The notes: generated from the sequence alone by a model not told the origin. A DNA stretch of 64,000 nucleotides from Azorinus chamasolen (GCA_963576725.1 OY755242.1:65042324-65106323); one strand, 5' to 3'. Shown: positions 23,408 to 34,935, numbered from the stretch's first letter. A program made the numbers and translations.

Positions 23408-23617
23408 AATTTCCCTCATATTGACGACTCTGTAGAAGTCACTTTGTGAAACCATTGTGATAAATAGAGCATATGCTCCTATAGGAGCAAATGCTCTATT
23501 TATCACAATGGTTTCAAGCTACAAAATTCTAAAAAAATCCTTTTCTCTAGTTAATGCTCCATTTCGGTAGATTTATTCAAAGAGGTTGGGTCTAAAAATA
23601 GCTTATGAGGTAATTGG
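23408..23617 (-). mobile_element. TTAA MITE, family E, inverted
   Basis: Contains GAAACCATTGTGATAAATAG, AGCATATGCTCCTATAGGAG and the inverted arm to GGTTTC, then TCGGTAGATTTATTCAAAGA. The right end is TTAA 23618-23621; the left TTAA is not preserved. Confidence 0.65.
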
Positions 23618-23663
23618 TTAATTGTCACGTATTGCAGTATTGGCAAAATAACAGTATGGTTAA

Positions 23664-23863
23664 CTTTTTCGCTGCCCTTGTCGTCTGCATACGTTCCGTC
23701 TGTTATACTTTTCACTTGTTTTATTTTTCGGCATCGTTGTTTCAAAAACAGTCACAGTAACAAACAGTTTGGGTCCTGATGAGACGTCGAGTTACTCGGC
23801 GTCTCATGTGGATCCAAAATGTTTGCATAGGTAATCACAGATGCGACATAGACAGCGAATGAG
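23664..23863 (-). mobile_element. TTAA-flanked MITE, family D, inverted
   Basis: A 200-bp element between TTAA 23660-23663 and 23864-23867. The hairpin GGGTCCTGATGAGACGTCGA / TCGGCGTCTCATGTGGATCC and the flank GTAATCACAGATGCGACAT mirror the copy at 1829-2025. Confidence 0.72.
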
Positions 23864-23879
23864 TTAAGATTACATTTCT

Positions 23880-24335
23880 TTTTTATATAATTTTCAACGC
23901 ATGGGTACATCGATACAATTGTGTACTACATTTTATAATCGACATAAGTAGCTACTAATTGTCGTTAGAAATATGTTTTGACTATACAAAAATAAATTGA
24001 ACTTATACAAAATTGTATTCAACAGTGTAAAGGGACGTTTTATGTTAAGTTTAACACAAACAGTGTTGTCTAATCGAAATACAAACAAAGTCAACCGTGT
24101 TTGATAGACATATATAAGGAAAAACAATGTAAGTGAAAATATTCCATGTGTCGTTTACTTAAAATATTAGTGGTTTATTTCTTTTCGACAAGAACCATTC
24201 AGGCGACATTTTGGGAGCATATTCTCTCGAAATAGTGTGCATGTTTGGTACAAGACCTGCCTCAATACTTCCGAACACATGCACTTTCCCTCTGTTTACC
24301 GTCATTCGTGCACATACTTTATATGTGTATAATAT
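23880..24335. other. Intergenic DNA, no gene seen
   Basis: AT-rich sequence with nothing recognised. Confidence 0.5.
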
Positions 24336-24339
24336 GATT

Positions 24340-24403
24340 GATTATATGTGTTTGTAATTCAAATTTGTTCAGATTATATGTGTTTGTAATTCAAATTTGT
24401 TCA
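24340..24403 (+). repeat. 32-bp tandem duplication
   Basis: Two identical units beginning GATTATATGTGTTTGTAATT, with period 32, 80 bp upstream of the mariner element. Confidence 0.9.
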
Positions 24404-24481
24404 GAACATATCAGATGCTGGTTAATATTAAAACGGGTATTTCAAACACTACATATTTATCCAACAGGCTTTTTAACAATA

Positions 24482-25819
24482 CGAGGGGTGTTCCAAAAAT
24501 AATGTCATCTGTGCTTTATTTCGCGGAAATCGTGCAATTCATGCACAAAACCACCTCGTGTCGATTGAGTGATCACTGGCTCGTGACACAGGTAAATATC
24601 TCGTCCACACGTTCACTTGCCTCGGTACAGTGTACATCGTTTCATAGCCTATTCGTTAGACTATACACAAAATGACAGGAAAACGATCTGAAAATGTTCT
24701 TGAAATTAGGGCCTATATAAAAGGTAGGTCATTACTCGGCATAAAGGCTGTAGATATTCACCGCGAGGTGTGTGACATTTATGGGGAGGGCCAAATGTCC
24801 CACAGGACTGTTTGTAGGTGGGTAGCTAAATTTAGTGCTGGGCAGCAGCCACTGAAAGATGCTGCTCGCCCAGGTCGTCCTGCAACAACTACGACCAAAG
24901 GTAACTTAGAAAAAGTCCGAAATATCCTCAAAACTGATGCTCGATTCACCGTAAGACAATTGGCTCGAATGACAAACTTGTCGTTAGCAAGAGTTCATGC
25001 AATTTTGAAGAAACACCTAAAAGTTAGAAAGATAAATGCGAGATGGATATCCCATTTGTTAACGGATGAGCAAAAGAAGACGCGTGTAACAATGGCCAAA
25101 CAACTTCTCAAAATGTACCCAAAATATAGTAAAAAGGCTTTTGATAATATAGTCACTGGTGATGAGACCTGGGTGTATTATTTTGAACCAAAGCGGAAGG
25201 TTTCCAACCGAATATGGGCCACTAAAAATGCCAGACGCCCAAGTATTGCCAAACGAATACGAACGGTAAAGAAGGTTTTGTATGCTATTTGTTTCACTAA
25301 TAAGGGTCCAGCTATTCAAATCCCGGTGCCAAAAGGCAGAACGGTCACAGGCAAGTTCTATAAAAACGTTGTTCTGAGAAAATTGAAGAACTACTACAAA
25401 AGTAGCCGCCCCAAAACAGGACTTAAGTATGTCCGACTTTTGCATGATAATGCACCCGCTCACAAGTCACGTATTGTGACTGACTTTTTGGAGTCAGAGA
25501 AGGTTACCGTCCTTACGCACCCTCCGTATTCGCCAGACTTGGCCCCCTGCGACTATTTTCTCTTTCCAAAACTTAAATATCATTTATCTGGAAGGAGATA
25601 CAATTCGAGAAATGCCCTTGGATCTGCTGTGTATCAATGTCTGATGGGTGTCCCCATTATAGAGTATGAAAAATGCTTCCAAAAATGGATTGACCGGCTA
25701 AAAAGGTGTATTCTGGCTGGCGGAGAGTATTTTGAAGGGCAGAGCAAATTAAAATGAACAAAAGCACTTCCGCTATATGAGCACCGATGCAAGTGACATT
25801 ATTTTTGGAACACCCCTCG
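24482..25819 (+). mobile_element. Intact mariner transposon
   Basis: A 1338-bp element with a TA duplication (24480-24481 and 25820-25821). Its 26-bp terminal inverted repeats start CGAGGGGTGTTCCAAAAATA and are identical at both ends. It encloses one uninterrupted transposase frame at 24672-25757. Length, TA target and terminal repeats are all as expected for an autonomous mariner. Confidence 0.95.
24672..25757 (+). CDS. Mariner transposase (DD34D)
   Basis: The 361-residue cut-and-paste transposase starts at ATG 24672. The N-terminal half contains paired helix-turn-helix regions that should bind the terminal repeats (residues about 1-115, including VCRWVAKF and LARVHAILKKHL), then the linker motif WISHLLT (the WVPHEL position). 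The catalytic triad is Asp164 in TGDETWVYY, Asp259 in LHDNAPAH and Asp294 in YSPDLAPCDYFLFP. There are 34 residues between the last two, the mariner signature. The usual family length is about 345 residues, so the frame is complete. There is no stop or frameshift, and 190 bp and 62 bp of untranslated sequence separate it from the element ends. Host factors are not needed for mariner transposition in general. Whether this copy is active is not shown by sequence alone. Confidence 0.95.
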   Translation: MTGKRSENVLEIRAYIKGRSLLGIKAVDIHREVCDIYGEGQMSHRTVCRWVAKFSAGQQPLKDAARPGRPATTTTKGNLEKVRNILKTDARFTVRQLARMTNLSLARVHAILKKHLKVRKINARWISHLLTDEQKKTRVTMAKQLLKMYPKYSKKAFDNIVTGDETWVYYFEPKRKVSNRIWATKNARRPSIAKRIRTVKKVLYAICFTNKGPAIQIPVPKGRTVTGKFYKNVVLRKLKNYYKSSRPKTGLKYVRLLHDNAPAHKSRIVTDFLESEKVTVLTHPPYSPDLAPCDYFLFPKLKYHLSGRRYNSRNALGSAVYQCLMGVPIIEYEKCFQKWIDRLKRCILAGGEYFEGQSKLK

Positions 25820-25868
25820 TATGACACCTTTTGGAAGTTAGAGTCGTAGCTGTTAATATATAATATAA

Positions 25869-26107
25869 CCCTTTCTCTCATACAAAATATTTTTCAGGCA
25901 TTTGCAAACAAATTAAACTCAGACCAGATGGCTTATATAGGAGACATCTGATCAGGATCTGCTCTTTTGCTAAATTCATTTGATAGCTTTGTTTCCTTAA
26001 TATTTAAAATGGCTACAATGTTCAACCTTCCATATTTCATAGTAACCACTTTGTCCATGAATATGTAGTAGGTATAAATCTGGATTAAACATTGAATAGG
26101 GAAAGGG
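25869..26107 (-). mobile_element. Decayed TTAA MITE, family A/H
   Basis: Ends are CCCTTTCTCTCA / GGGAAAGGG. The hairpin CAGACCAGATGGCTTATATA GGAGACATCTGATCAGGATC is followed by AAAATGGCTACAATGTTC, the inverse of the family A left arm. The flanking TTAA is degraded. Confidence 0.6.
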
Positions 26108-26109
26108 CT

Positions 26110-27235
26110 TGGATATAATATTAAAAAACTCATCCGAAGAACGGCTTTCTGTATTGTGTAGACGTCATTAATCTTACGGTTTGAGAACTGATTCAAAGAA
26201 CGACTTAACTAAAACATTTTGTCGAAGCCAACCAGCCTAGTTGACAGTAATAGGCAACGACCAATAACTATGTATACTACAAGATCCGTAATCAATATGT
26301 ATCATTTTGCCTTCCTGGGCAATACAAAGGACGAAAGCATGAACGACAGTAATTATTGTAACATTTTAATCTGATAGAAGAGCGCGATTAGAAATCACTG
26401 AATGTATTTCGATAGCAGTGGAATCCTTTATCCTAGCAATAATAAAAAACAAAAACAAAAATAAAACAAAACACCCGCAACAAAACACATGTGGAGCATT
26501 GGTCGAAAATACCACAAATCAAAGCTTCAGTGTACAAACAGACGGATATGTAAAGAAAACATAATACAAATTCGTATTGTAGTTAATACGCAGATCATTG
26601 ATCGCTTGTCAAAGATAGAACTACTGTGTGTTTGAGTAATAACTGATACTGAAATATTACCAAGAATCCCGATTGTCATATATATTAAACAATCATAATG
26701 CGATTTTTCATCAACGTGAAAACCAATATCACCGCTTAAACGCGTGTGATATTTGCGAGGACTCCCTTAGCTGATTACATTCACAATTTCCATTGAAGAG
26801 ATTGAACAGACTCCCACTGTGGTTAATTTACAGCGAGGCGTCATGAGTCTATTAGGGTCTTTCAGGGGAATCTTTACAAAAAGTTATGATAAATGACATC
26901 ATTATTTTATCATTTGAATAACACCTTCAGAAACAGATCTCAGATTGGTCCCTATAGATTAAGTTGTGACATAAAATACTTCGAAACTCAATTTTTGTTC
27001 TATCGTTTAATATGATTTTGGTTGAGATGAAATTATGTGTTCATGTAAAACTGGTAAAAACTGTGTGGGTGAATTGGGTTATTAAGGCACTGCAACACTA
27101 TAATAGGTCAAATAGTGAAACATGAGTAAAACTACCAAGACAAAATAATACTCAGATAAACTGTAAATATGTGGAACTGTAAAAAAGACGGCATAGCAGT
27201 ACATGACGTAGCTACCAACCATTTGTACACACCGA
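26110..27235. other. Intergenic DNA, no gene seen
   Basis: AT-rich sequence with an A-rich run at 26440-26475. Nothing recognised. Confidence 0.5.
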
Positions 27236-27243
27236 CGTTTTAA

Positions 27244-27449
27244 CCCTTTCCCTCATACAAAGCCGTGTCACGCCTTTGCAAACAGAGAAGGAGCAATCTG
27301 ACCAGAGTCTGCTCTGTTTGCTTATGGTATAATATAGATCTTATTCTACAGTTTGTGTCTGAGCCATACTTTTCTGTGTTTATATGCCATTATAAAAACA
27401 ATCCAATTAATAGCCATGATGTCAATATAAATATGCAACAGGGAAAGGG
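27244..27449 (+). mobile_element. TTAA-flanked MITE, family H
   Basis: A 206-bp element between TTAA 27240-27243 and 27450-27453, with ends CCCTTTCCCTC / GGGAAAGGG. The hairpin is reduced to GAGCAATCTGACCAGAGTCTGCTC. Confidence 0.72.
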
Positions 27450-27642
27450 TTAATACAAATGGAGATAAATACAAGGGGATTCTACATATATAAGCCATAT
27501 GAAGCCTGTTATGTAATTACCCACCTGATGTCCAAATAGTTTTATCAATGTATACTAATGTATCCAAATAATAGTATACCAATGTACAGATAGGCTTTAA
27601 ATATGAAACAGAGATGCATCGTTATATTGACAATACCTCCGT

Positions 27643-27690
27643 AATGTGTAATATAATGTGTAATATAATGTGTAATATAATGTGTATATA
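27643..27690 (+). repeat. 12-bp tandem repeat
   Basis: The unit TGTGTAATATAA is repeated about 3.5 times and runs into TGTGTATATA. Confidence 0.85.
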
Positions 27691-27699
27691 TGAGGAATG

Positions 27700-28280
27700 A
27701 AAGTTATTCTGGGATCTGTTCAGTCCAACAGCTAATAGGATATATAAGGCAACAGACACATACGTAAAAATAACAAAAGCATTATCAAGAGAGCGTTTAA
27801 GGGTCAACGTATTTTATCGTTAAGTTCGATAGTTCTGTTGTCCTGTATTTTACTTCAGGTGAATATTTACCTTATTAAATCTATTGATGCTTTCCGTCAG
27901 TACGCTCGTATATATAAACTCTTTTTCGGTAAAACAAAAAAAAACATTTTACAATACATCAACTCTACTCCAGTCAAGTATTAACTCTCCTAAACACATA
28001 CACAGATATGTGCACAGAAATAAGTCATGTTTGGAATATCAGACTACATACCACCACATATCATGATATGTATGGGTCAGTCTAATTTATGTAAGCTAGG
28101 AACAACCTAGAAAGTTAAGGAACGAAACAATAATAACTAAGTCAACATGATGTCTACGCAAACAGATACGTTTCTATACTTATCCAAATATACTATTCCA
28201 GAATAAGTATTCATGTCAAGAACTTGCTTCAACAACTTTCCATTTTTTTTATATTTTCTATGACCTACCTTGACGCCAAG
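27700..28280. other. Intergenic DNA, no gene seen
   Basis: AT-rich sequence with nothing recognised. Confidence 0.5.
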
Positions 28281-28285
28281 ACGTA

Positions 28286-28490
28286 CAGTAAAATCCCGCT
28301 AATGCGACCACCTAAAAGAGGTATAACTCTTGGTGTTAGATGCAGGTGGTGGCTTAATGCAGGACAAAAGTAATGCAGAAAGCTCCTAGAGGAGCTTTCT
28401 GCATTACTTTTGCCCTGCATTAAGCAACCACCTGCTTATAGAGACACTCATGTTTATTCATTAAGTGGTCGCATTAGCGGGGTTCTACAG
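28286..28490. mobile_element. Pogo-like MITE, family P
   Basis: A 205-bp element flanked by TA, with ends CAGTAAAATCCCGCTAATGC / GCATTAGCGGGGTTCTACAG. The centre is a nearly perfect palindrome of about 90 bp: GGCTTAATGCAGGACAAAAG ... CTCCTAGAGGAG ... CTTTTGCCCTGCATTAAGC. Confidence 0.8.
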
Positions 28491-28499
28491 TAGTTTGAT

Positions 28500-29200
28500 A
28501 AACAGAACAGACGTTTGCTTTAATTAACGTAAACAATAGACAGCATACGTATGTAGATCTAGGTTATATTTAAATGATCGTATATGTAATAGATAAAGCT
28601 TTTTTTCGTGTTGGTCATATTGGTTATTCAGAGCTGATAGATATGCAGTGGGTGTTGAGCCGGCCAGGTAGTTCAATGAATGATGTGTGCATGGATATTT
28701 GAGCACATACTTCATTCATGTTTCTGGTATTTTACAATGGACGTTTCGTATTTGATCTCCTGTCTGACTACTGTTCTATTTAGTATGCCGGACATGGCGC
28801 TGATTGCTCATATATGTTGTCTAAGGTTTGTTTTAAAATGAATGCATTTACGTACAACAATATTTTAAGCTTTAATTCCTGTTCATATCATATTCTAGAT
28901 TTTTCAATATTTACTAAAACCTCTTGCCATGATAAGCAATATTACGTCAAACTCATGCCAACTGGTGGAGAATAACCCGGACAACAGCAACGCGTGCTTC
29001 TGATTTTGTCATTATAAGGTTTGCAAGTATTCCGCGGAAATACCTCATTTCCAAACATATATGTTAATTTGAATGGTTATTACGTCTGCTAGGAATCAGA
29101 TAAGAGGACGCTCACTAGTCAGATTCATGTTAAGCACACACGTAAAGAATACCCGTTTGATAAAAACAATCCGTTCAACCCGGGACACGCACGGGATACC
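28500..29200. other. Intergenic DNA, no gene seen
   Basis: Nothing recognised in this stretch, which leads into a locally more GC-rich patch at 29250-29400. Confidence 0.45.
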
Positions 29201-29318
29201 ATTTATAAAACATTTTATAAAGTGCATTTAACCTACACTTGTGTAGTACGCATATCGTCTGTTCTTGAGGTACGGCATGCGCCAGGTCACATCTCTGACC
29301 TCGAGGAAGATAACGAAA

Positions 29319-29395
29319 ATGAGCCTTTTGGTGTACTGTGTCTGCTTGACCTTCTTCTGGGATAGAGAGCCCCGGACGTTTATTCCTGCTTGGAT
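29319..29395 (+). CDS. Candidate first coding exon (signal-peptide-like), unassigned
   Basis: ATG at 29319 has A at -3. It opens a 25-codon frame whose start reads MSLLVYCVCLTFFW followed by the charged DREPR, which resembles a secretory signal. The frame runs into a good splice donor, GAT|GTAAGG (GT at 29396-29397). TATAAA-like strings lie about 100 bp upstream (29203 and 29213) and local GC content is above the surroundings. No second exon, homology or transcript is visible. I propose it only as a candidate. Confidence 0.2.
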
Positions 29396-29409
29396 GTAAG
29401 GAAACTTAT

Positions 29410-30370
29410 CCCTATTTAGTCCTCAAAACTCTTCCCATGAAACTAAGTGCATTGCGCTGAAATCGCCTATATATCAGTTGGCATGATTCCGTCCGTATCT
29501 GATCATTTATCATATTTAGCACCAAATTTGCACAAACGCGTCGCATGTTGCGTTGTTCGTGAATGCTGTTCAAAATTGTCCATTAACTACAGCAAGTTTT
29601 TGCTGAAATTTTAATGTGTGATCCGTCTATCTCTGTCCAGTAAGTCCCAAGATAACAACGACATCAGATGATATATGTCACTCATTATCAGTAAGGTTTT
29701 TTCCTCCTTCATCAAAGCATTTGAAATAATTGTCAATGTCTTCTTCGGAGTAGCATCACCATATACATTCACCTTAAATTCTGCGGTTGATTGTTTTGAA
29801 AATCATTTTTTGACAGAAAGTTTGATTATTTAGTTTGAAAGTTAATATACTATGGTCTGTATTTAAACAGGCTTTGCCTTTTTGACGTTCATTCCATTAG
29901 GAAGTTCTATTTAAGCCTCTGGCCGTCGCCCGCAATGGTTAATTCTCAACATCGGCGTCGATTTTCTACACAGCGCTTGAAAAGAAACCTGTACAAAAAG
30001 CTATGATGAATGATATCATTCTTCTGCAATTTGATTCACGCGCCCAGTAACAGATATCCAATAAATCTAAATGGAAACAGACATGAATGAACCACAATAG
30101 CCATTTACCTTTGAGTTTTCATTTTTCAGTGAAGGAAACATTGAACTCATTTCATGGCATATTATGCTCTATAATATTCCTGAAATAGGCATTATTTTAA
30201 TGTTAATGCAAATTGCCATCTGCTACTATTTCAGTTGACGATGTTTTAATAACACCGTTTGCCATTGTAGTTTTAGTGACCTACATTTACTCGAAACTTA
30301 TCCTTGGTGTAAGATACAAAACGAAATCGAATTATATTCGTTTAATTCGATTCATACAGCTTCTCGAGCT
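29410..30370. other. Intergenic or intronic DNA, no feature seen
   Basis: AT-rich sequence with no frame of note. If the exon at 29319 is real, this would be its first intron. Confidence 0.4.
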
Positions 30371-30379
30371 CCGTTTCAA

Positions 30380-30621
30380 TCCTTCGCTTGCTGAATTTTA
30401 AAATACATTTCTCCTTCTTTGCCCATGCCCTGTTGTATAATTACATATATCTTCACTGTGTACAAGTATTTCGCTGTGCAATCACTGCTGTGGAGTGCAC
30501 TGGTTGCACACTCAACTTGTAAATAGTGCAGACGCTGATGAGACAGCTCCTGCAGGAACTGTCTCATCTGGGTCTTCACTATTTACAGGTAGGTATATAG
30601 ACGTGAATAGCAAGCGAAGGG
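30380..30621 (+). mobile_element. TTAA-type MITE, family B
   Basis: 242 bp, following the family B sequence throughout. The target duplication has drifted to TCAA / TTAG, so this copy is probably older than those at 31498 and 53539. Confidence 0.8.
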
Positions 30622-30629
30622 TTAGATGT

Positions 30630-31250
30630 GATGTGATACACCTATCAGGATGAAATACCTTTTCTGTAGAATCAAATCAATATTAAGAGTTACGTGAACA
30701 TTTGCCTACTGTGATTATCAAATAATTAATCCTTGTTACCACTCGCACGAGCTCCATTTATCCCAGATTACAATTACCATTATTTGTAATTCAAATTACA
30801 TTTTAATTTGTTTATTCCATTATAGAATTAAAATAGTGCAATATACCTTTCATTTTATAGCATCTGAATTTCTATCTAAACCTTTTAACATGGGCCATGC
30901 ATGCACTGCAATTGTAACTGGTGTAAACTCTAGGAGCCCTCTGATCAGGGTTTGCACTGTTTGTCATTCAAAATAATCTAGTAAGTTTAAGCCTGGTGTA
31001 CTGAATGGACCCAGTTTAACACTGATAGTGTTATTTCTCTCTGTAACTTGAAATTATTCATGCAACTGCCCTTGCTTGTTGAATGTCAAAAAGTATTTAA
31101 TAGATCGTGTGTTTCATGCAATATGGTTTTGAACATGAACGTCATAGCCATGCTACATTATATTCGAGTGCGTGTTGTGTTCAGTAGAGGGCACTATTTA
31201 TTCGCCCGCGTCCGAACAGGTCGGAAATGATGGCGGAACATTTACTCCAT
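30630..31250. other. Intergenic DNA with a family J-like remnant at about 30900-31015
   Basis: GGAGCCCTCTGATCAGGGTT TGCACTGTTTGTCATTC is the right arm of a MITE hairpin whose left arm is lost. Nothing else is recognised. Confidence 0.4.
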
Positions 31251-31254
31251 AAAT

Positions 31255-31375
31255 ATGTCTTTTTATACCTTTGAAACCAGAGTAGACCCAGATAAATCGG
31301 CTCCTGTAGGAGCCGTTTGATCAGGGTCTGCTCGGTTTGCTTCTGATATAATATAGATATGACTATATTGTTTTT
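31255..31375 (+). repeat. MITE fragment, family H
   Basis: The hairpin CAGATAAATCGGCTCCTGTA GGAGCCGTTTGATCAGGGTC is followed by TTGCTTCTGATATAATATAG, as in 27244 and 35049. The ends are missing. Confidence 0.5.
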
Positions 31376-31497
31376 GCCATGGCCAAAACATTGTTGTACA
31401 TAATACTATGAAGTACAACAACACCTCATTAGCCCCGACTTATAGAAGAGAACAATCGAAAGGTATGTTGGCAGGTGAATACGTAATGCAGGATTAA

Positions 31498-31739
31498 CCC
31501 TTCGCTTGCTGAATTCTAAAATAGATTTCTCCTTCTTTACCCATGCCCTGTTGTATAATTACATATATCTTCACTGTGTACATGTATTTCGCTGCGCAAT
31601 CACTGCTGTGGAGTGCACTGGTTGCACAATCAACTTGTAAATAGTGCAGACCCTGATGAGACAGCTCCTGCAGGAACTGTCTCATCTGGGTCTTCACTAT
31701 TTACAGGTAGGTATATTGACGTGAATAGCAAGCGAAGGA
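31498..31739 (+). mobile_element. TTAA-flanked MITE, family B
   Basis: 242 bp with intact TTAA at 31494-31497 and 31740-31743. It lies only 0.9 kb from the family B copy at 30380, in the same orientation. Confidence 0.85.
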
Positions 31740-31869
31740 TTAACTTTGTGGCAGTTCTGTATGACGTTCATATTGGATTAATCTACTACCTGTTTTAAAC
31801 ACCGATCCTGTTTTAAATAAATTGGTTGGACTTGTGAGGTATTGCTGTAGTTTATAAATAGTTAATGTT

Positions 31870-32045
31870 TTGCAGAGGTCCGGATAAGATGGGTAAAATA
31901 AAACATTTTCAAGAATAACCTCTTTATTTCGCCACCAAACCCTATGTTGTGACCACTTTTTAGAATTGTCTCGAAGAGAAGATTCTAAAGGGTGGTAACG
32001 GCACAGTGTTTGTTGGAGAAACGACTTATTGAGAATCTGAGTACG
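31870..32045. mobile_element. Fold-back MITE, family G
   Basis: CACCAAACCCTATGTTGTGA CCACTTTTTAGAATTG / GAAGATTCTAAAGGGTGGTAAC forms the hairpin. The outer left CAGAGGTCCGGATAAGATGG and right GACTTATTGAGAATCTGA are partly inverted relative to other copies. Confidence 0.5.
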
Positions 32046-32346
32046 AACATTTATCGTTCGCTCTGGTGTTACAATCATCTTGCAGTCAGACGCCGATAGA
32101 GCCGTATCAGACGAAACACTTTGTGTATGTGAAAGGGTAAGTAATCAGGGTTGCTGCTCCGTGGACAAATCAATTTCAATGCCAATTGCGCTTAGAATCC
32201 GAGACAGATCACCCTTTTTAATGATGAGAGCATTGTCAATTGTATAAGTCAGCTTTCCATGGACAATATTCATGGTCTTGGTCAGTGGTATATGTACACA
32301 ATGTGTCGATTATTGTGTTGATTCCTTAATTTCAACTGGACTTTAA

Positions 32347-32586
32347 CCCTTTCACCACCGCAGTCGCATAAATGCACCACGACAAATAGTGCAGTCCCAG
32401 ATCAGACGCCGCCTTGTCAAGGCGGCGTCTGATCAGGGACTCCACTATTTGTCTCAATCTCTTCTTTATTCAATCTCGCTTTATTCCATTGAAATTTGCA
32501 TTTATTTATCTCATGTCCTTATTTTACCAAATGACTTAACAAAACTTGCATTGCAGACCACAATTAGAAATTTTGCGCCGAAATGG
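32347..32586 (+). mobile_element. TTAA-flanked MITE, family C
   Basis: A 240-bp element between TTAA 32343-32346 and 32587-32590. It carries a perfect palindrome, GTCCCAGATCAGACGCCGCC TTGTCAAGGCGGCGTCTGAT CAGGGAC. The inverted copy is at 7395-7643. Confidence 0.78.
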
Positions 32587-32639
32587 TTAAACCGCTTTCA
32601 ATAGAATACACCCAAGCGCACAGTGATGGAACATGCGGC

Positions 32640-33475
32640 CACGTTAACCCTTACATGGAATAGGTATACTATGCGCATTTGTAAACTGAGCAGATCCTGA
32701 AAATCAAACAATTCTTGTTGGAACAGGGTAGTTGATGAATCAGATTCTACAGTTTCTGTTATCGTACAAACAGTCTGTGTTCATAATCCATTATCAATAT
32801 TCAGCATCTCCTGCCATTGTGCAGTTTTGTTCATTAATTCTCGAAAAAAAATGGTATGGGTTGTCTAAATATTTATCCTTTATTGGATTAAAAACGAACA
32901 AACTATGTACTGATTGAATAATCACAGTGGTATACTTACTTGGTGGTGTAGAATGCGATGAGAGGTTTTTGTGTTTACCTATACTGACCACTTAGTAAGG
33001 AGGGCATTCAGCTGCTAAACGTTTTGGAAAAATGCAAACGTTAGTTAAATGTTCCCTATGCCATCTTTTGTGGATCTTAGCTGTGTTCAAATGGCAATTA
33101 AGTCGCACTGGCATTAGTGTCATAATAAGCAATATTGTTTTATTCAGTTTGATACATGTAATACATTCTTCTTCAAACGTTCCTTACATTATTTATTCTG
33201 GTTTAAACGTTTTTCGATCGAATCAAGACTATAGAGTATTTGCATTATTCAAAGTAATCAACCGGTATTTGTTCTATTTCGCAGGATATATTTACTGCAT
33301 ATTGAAGCGAATTACATGTAATTGCTATTCAGATCAGATTCGGTTCTTACAAGATGAACAATCTCGTAAGCATACGAAAAGTATTGATATTTGTAGCAGA
33401 TGTATTAGTTATCAAACGCAGTGCACATATAGTGCACAATGGTTGGATATCCTAATTAATGTTAATATTTTATTC
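32640..33475. other. Intergenic DNA; unassigned 155-codon frame at 33032-33499
   Basis: The plus-strand frame starts with ATG and encodes a hydrophobic, isoleucine-rich and cysteine-rich sequence with no recognised domain. Its last part overlaps repeat sequence. I do not call it a gene. GTTAACCCTTACATGG near 32645 may be a MITE end. Confidence 0.4.
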
Positions 33476-33479
33476 TATG

Positions 33480-33700
33480 AATATTCATATAGAAATTAAT
33501 GACATCATGAGTATTAATTATATTAATTTCTAAAATGGCATATTTACAGAGAAACGTTTTGCCATGGCAGAAACTATAGAATCATATATATATTATATCA
33601 TAAGCACGCTGGGCAGACCCTGATCAGACGACTCCTATAGATGCCGTCTAATCTTGGTCTACTCTGGTTGCAAAGGCGTAGATTACCCCCTATATCAGTA
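33480..33700 (-). mobile_element. Decayed MITE, family H, inverted
   Basis: ATGACATCATGAGTATTAAT, TTTCTAAAATGGCATATTTA and CAGACCCTGATCAGACGACT CCTATAGATGCCGTCTAATC match 60295-60491 in order. The ends are eroded. Confidence 0.5.
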
Positions 33701-33709
33701 TCGGCTTGA

Positions 33710-34775
33710 GAGATATTTTGTAAGGTATCATTACAAAAATGATTACAGGACACATCTGACAACAGTTTGAGATTTAATTAGATGTAATGTCAATTAAGGA
33801 AGGTAGTTCGACCCGTTTCCTTATAATGATCATACATATAGGGAATCCATTTATTTACTGTTTGTACAATAACGATGAAAATAACACAAAGCTTGAATTC
33901 AATTATCTCCGAATACATATACACAATAGTGTGTATATACCAGTCTCTCAATTATGATAGGAATGCAGCTAAATCCTTGCCATTGTTATAATGATATGAC
34001 TAGCATTTTCAAACAACCGGATCTAGATCAGACACCATATACCTGAGATCAAAACCTAAGGTATTTCTGCTGCAGATAAAAACTATGACCTGTTACATAC
34101 TGAACATGTGCTTTTTATTGGACAATTGGCTGTGATTGAAATATAGCGGTGTTAGGAAAAATACAATTGGAACATATTTATCGTATTAATACACCAACAG
34201 GACTAAAGAAGATATTTGCAAGGACACTTTTGAATTTTTTTTTTTTTTAAAAATTGAGTTATATGATACCTTTTTTGCATACTTTCAGGTAAATATTAAA
34301 GTTTTATTCAACTCTTAAAAAGCTTTGTTTAACATTTATGGACTACACCAGGACCTTTACTTGATAACTTCATTAAAATAATTGCTGAAAATTGTTAAAA
34401 GTATAGATTTAATCATTTTTTTATATTAAGGTCAAATTGAAGGAGGTAAACAAACGGCCAGTGCTGGAAATACCTTAAATACATCTGTTATTTGACGAAC
34501 AATGGAGGTAAGCTAAACATTATTTGATAGAGGCATTTTAAATTGTTATAATTTATGTAATCAGGGAATGGCTGATATTAAATAAAAGATACAAACGCTG
34601 CAGAAAAAAACAGTTTGCTTTTATCCTGTCACCATCTTATATAATAACGTAGTAACAGGGTTTTGTATGAACATTTTTTAAATTAGGCAAATACATCACC
34701 TCTAAATGACTCCGTTGACTACTTCTAATATAGTATAGCATGCTTATAACCATACAGTGCCACATAATTATAACG
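33710..34775. other. Intergenic DNA, no gene seen
   Basis: AT-rich sequence with poly-T at 34238-34248. Nothing recognised except a weak hairpin remnant at 34010-34060. Confidence 0.45.
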
Positions 34776-34779
34776 GTAC

Positions 34780-34935
34780 ACACCCAAATAATAAACTCGT
34801 CATTTCTCCACCAAACCCTGTACTGTGACCTCTTCGAGACGATTCTAAAGAGTGGTCACAGTATAGGGTTTGATGGAGGAATAAAGAAGTTCTTCTTGCA
34901 AAAGTTTTAATTTACGCATCTTATCTGGAGCTCTG
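34780..34935. mobile_element. Fold-back MITE, family G
   Basis: TTTCTCCACCAAACCCTGTA CTGTGACC ... GGTCACAGTATAGGGTTTGA TGGAGGAATAAAG forms a long hairpin with the spacer CTTCGAGACGATTCTAAAGAGT. The right flank TCTTATCTGGAGCTCTG is the inverted outer end. Confidence 0.62.

Noticed and set aside
30376..30579. Similar 67-codon frames (also at 31494, 53535, 56932, 57837 and 6482) suggesting a small gene family
   Set aside because: All lie inside family B MITEs and read through the hairpin. The similarity is that of the repeat DNA.
33032..33499. 155-codon ATG-initiated open frame
   Set aside because: No domain, hydrophobic low-information composition typical of AT-rich DNA, and overlap with MITE sequence at its end.
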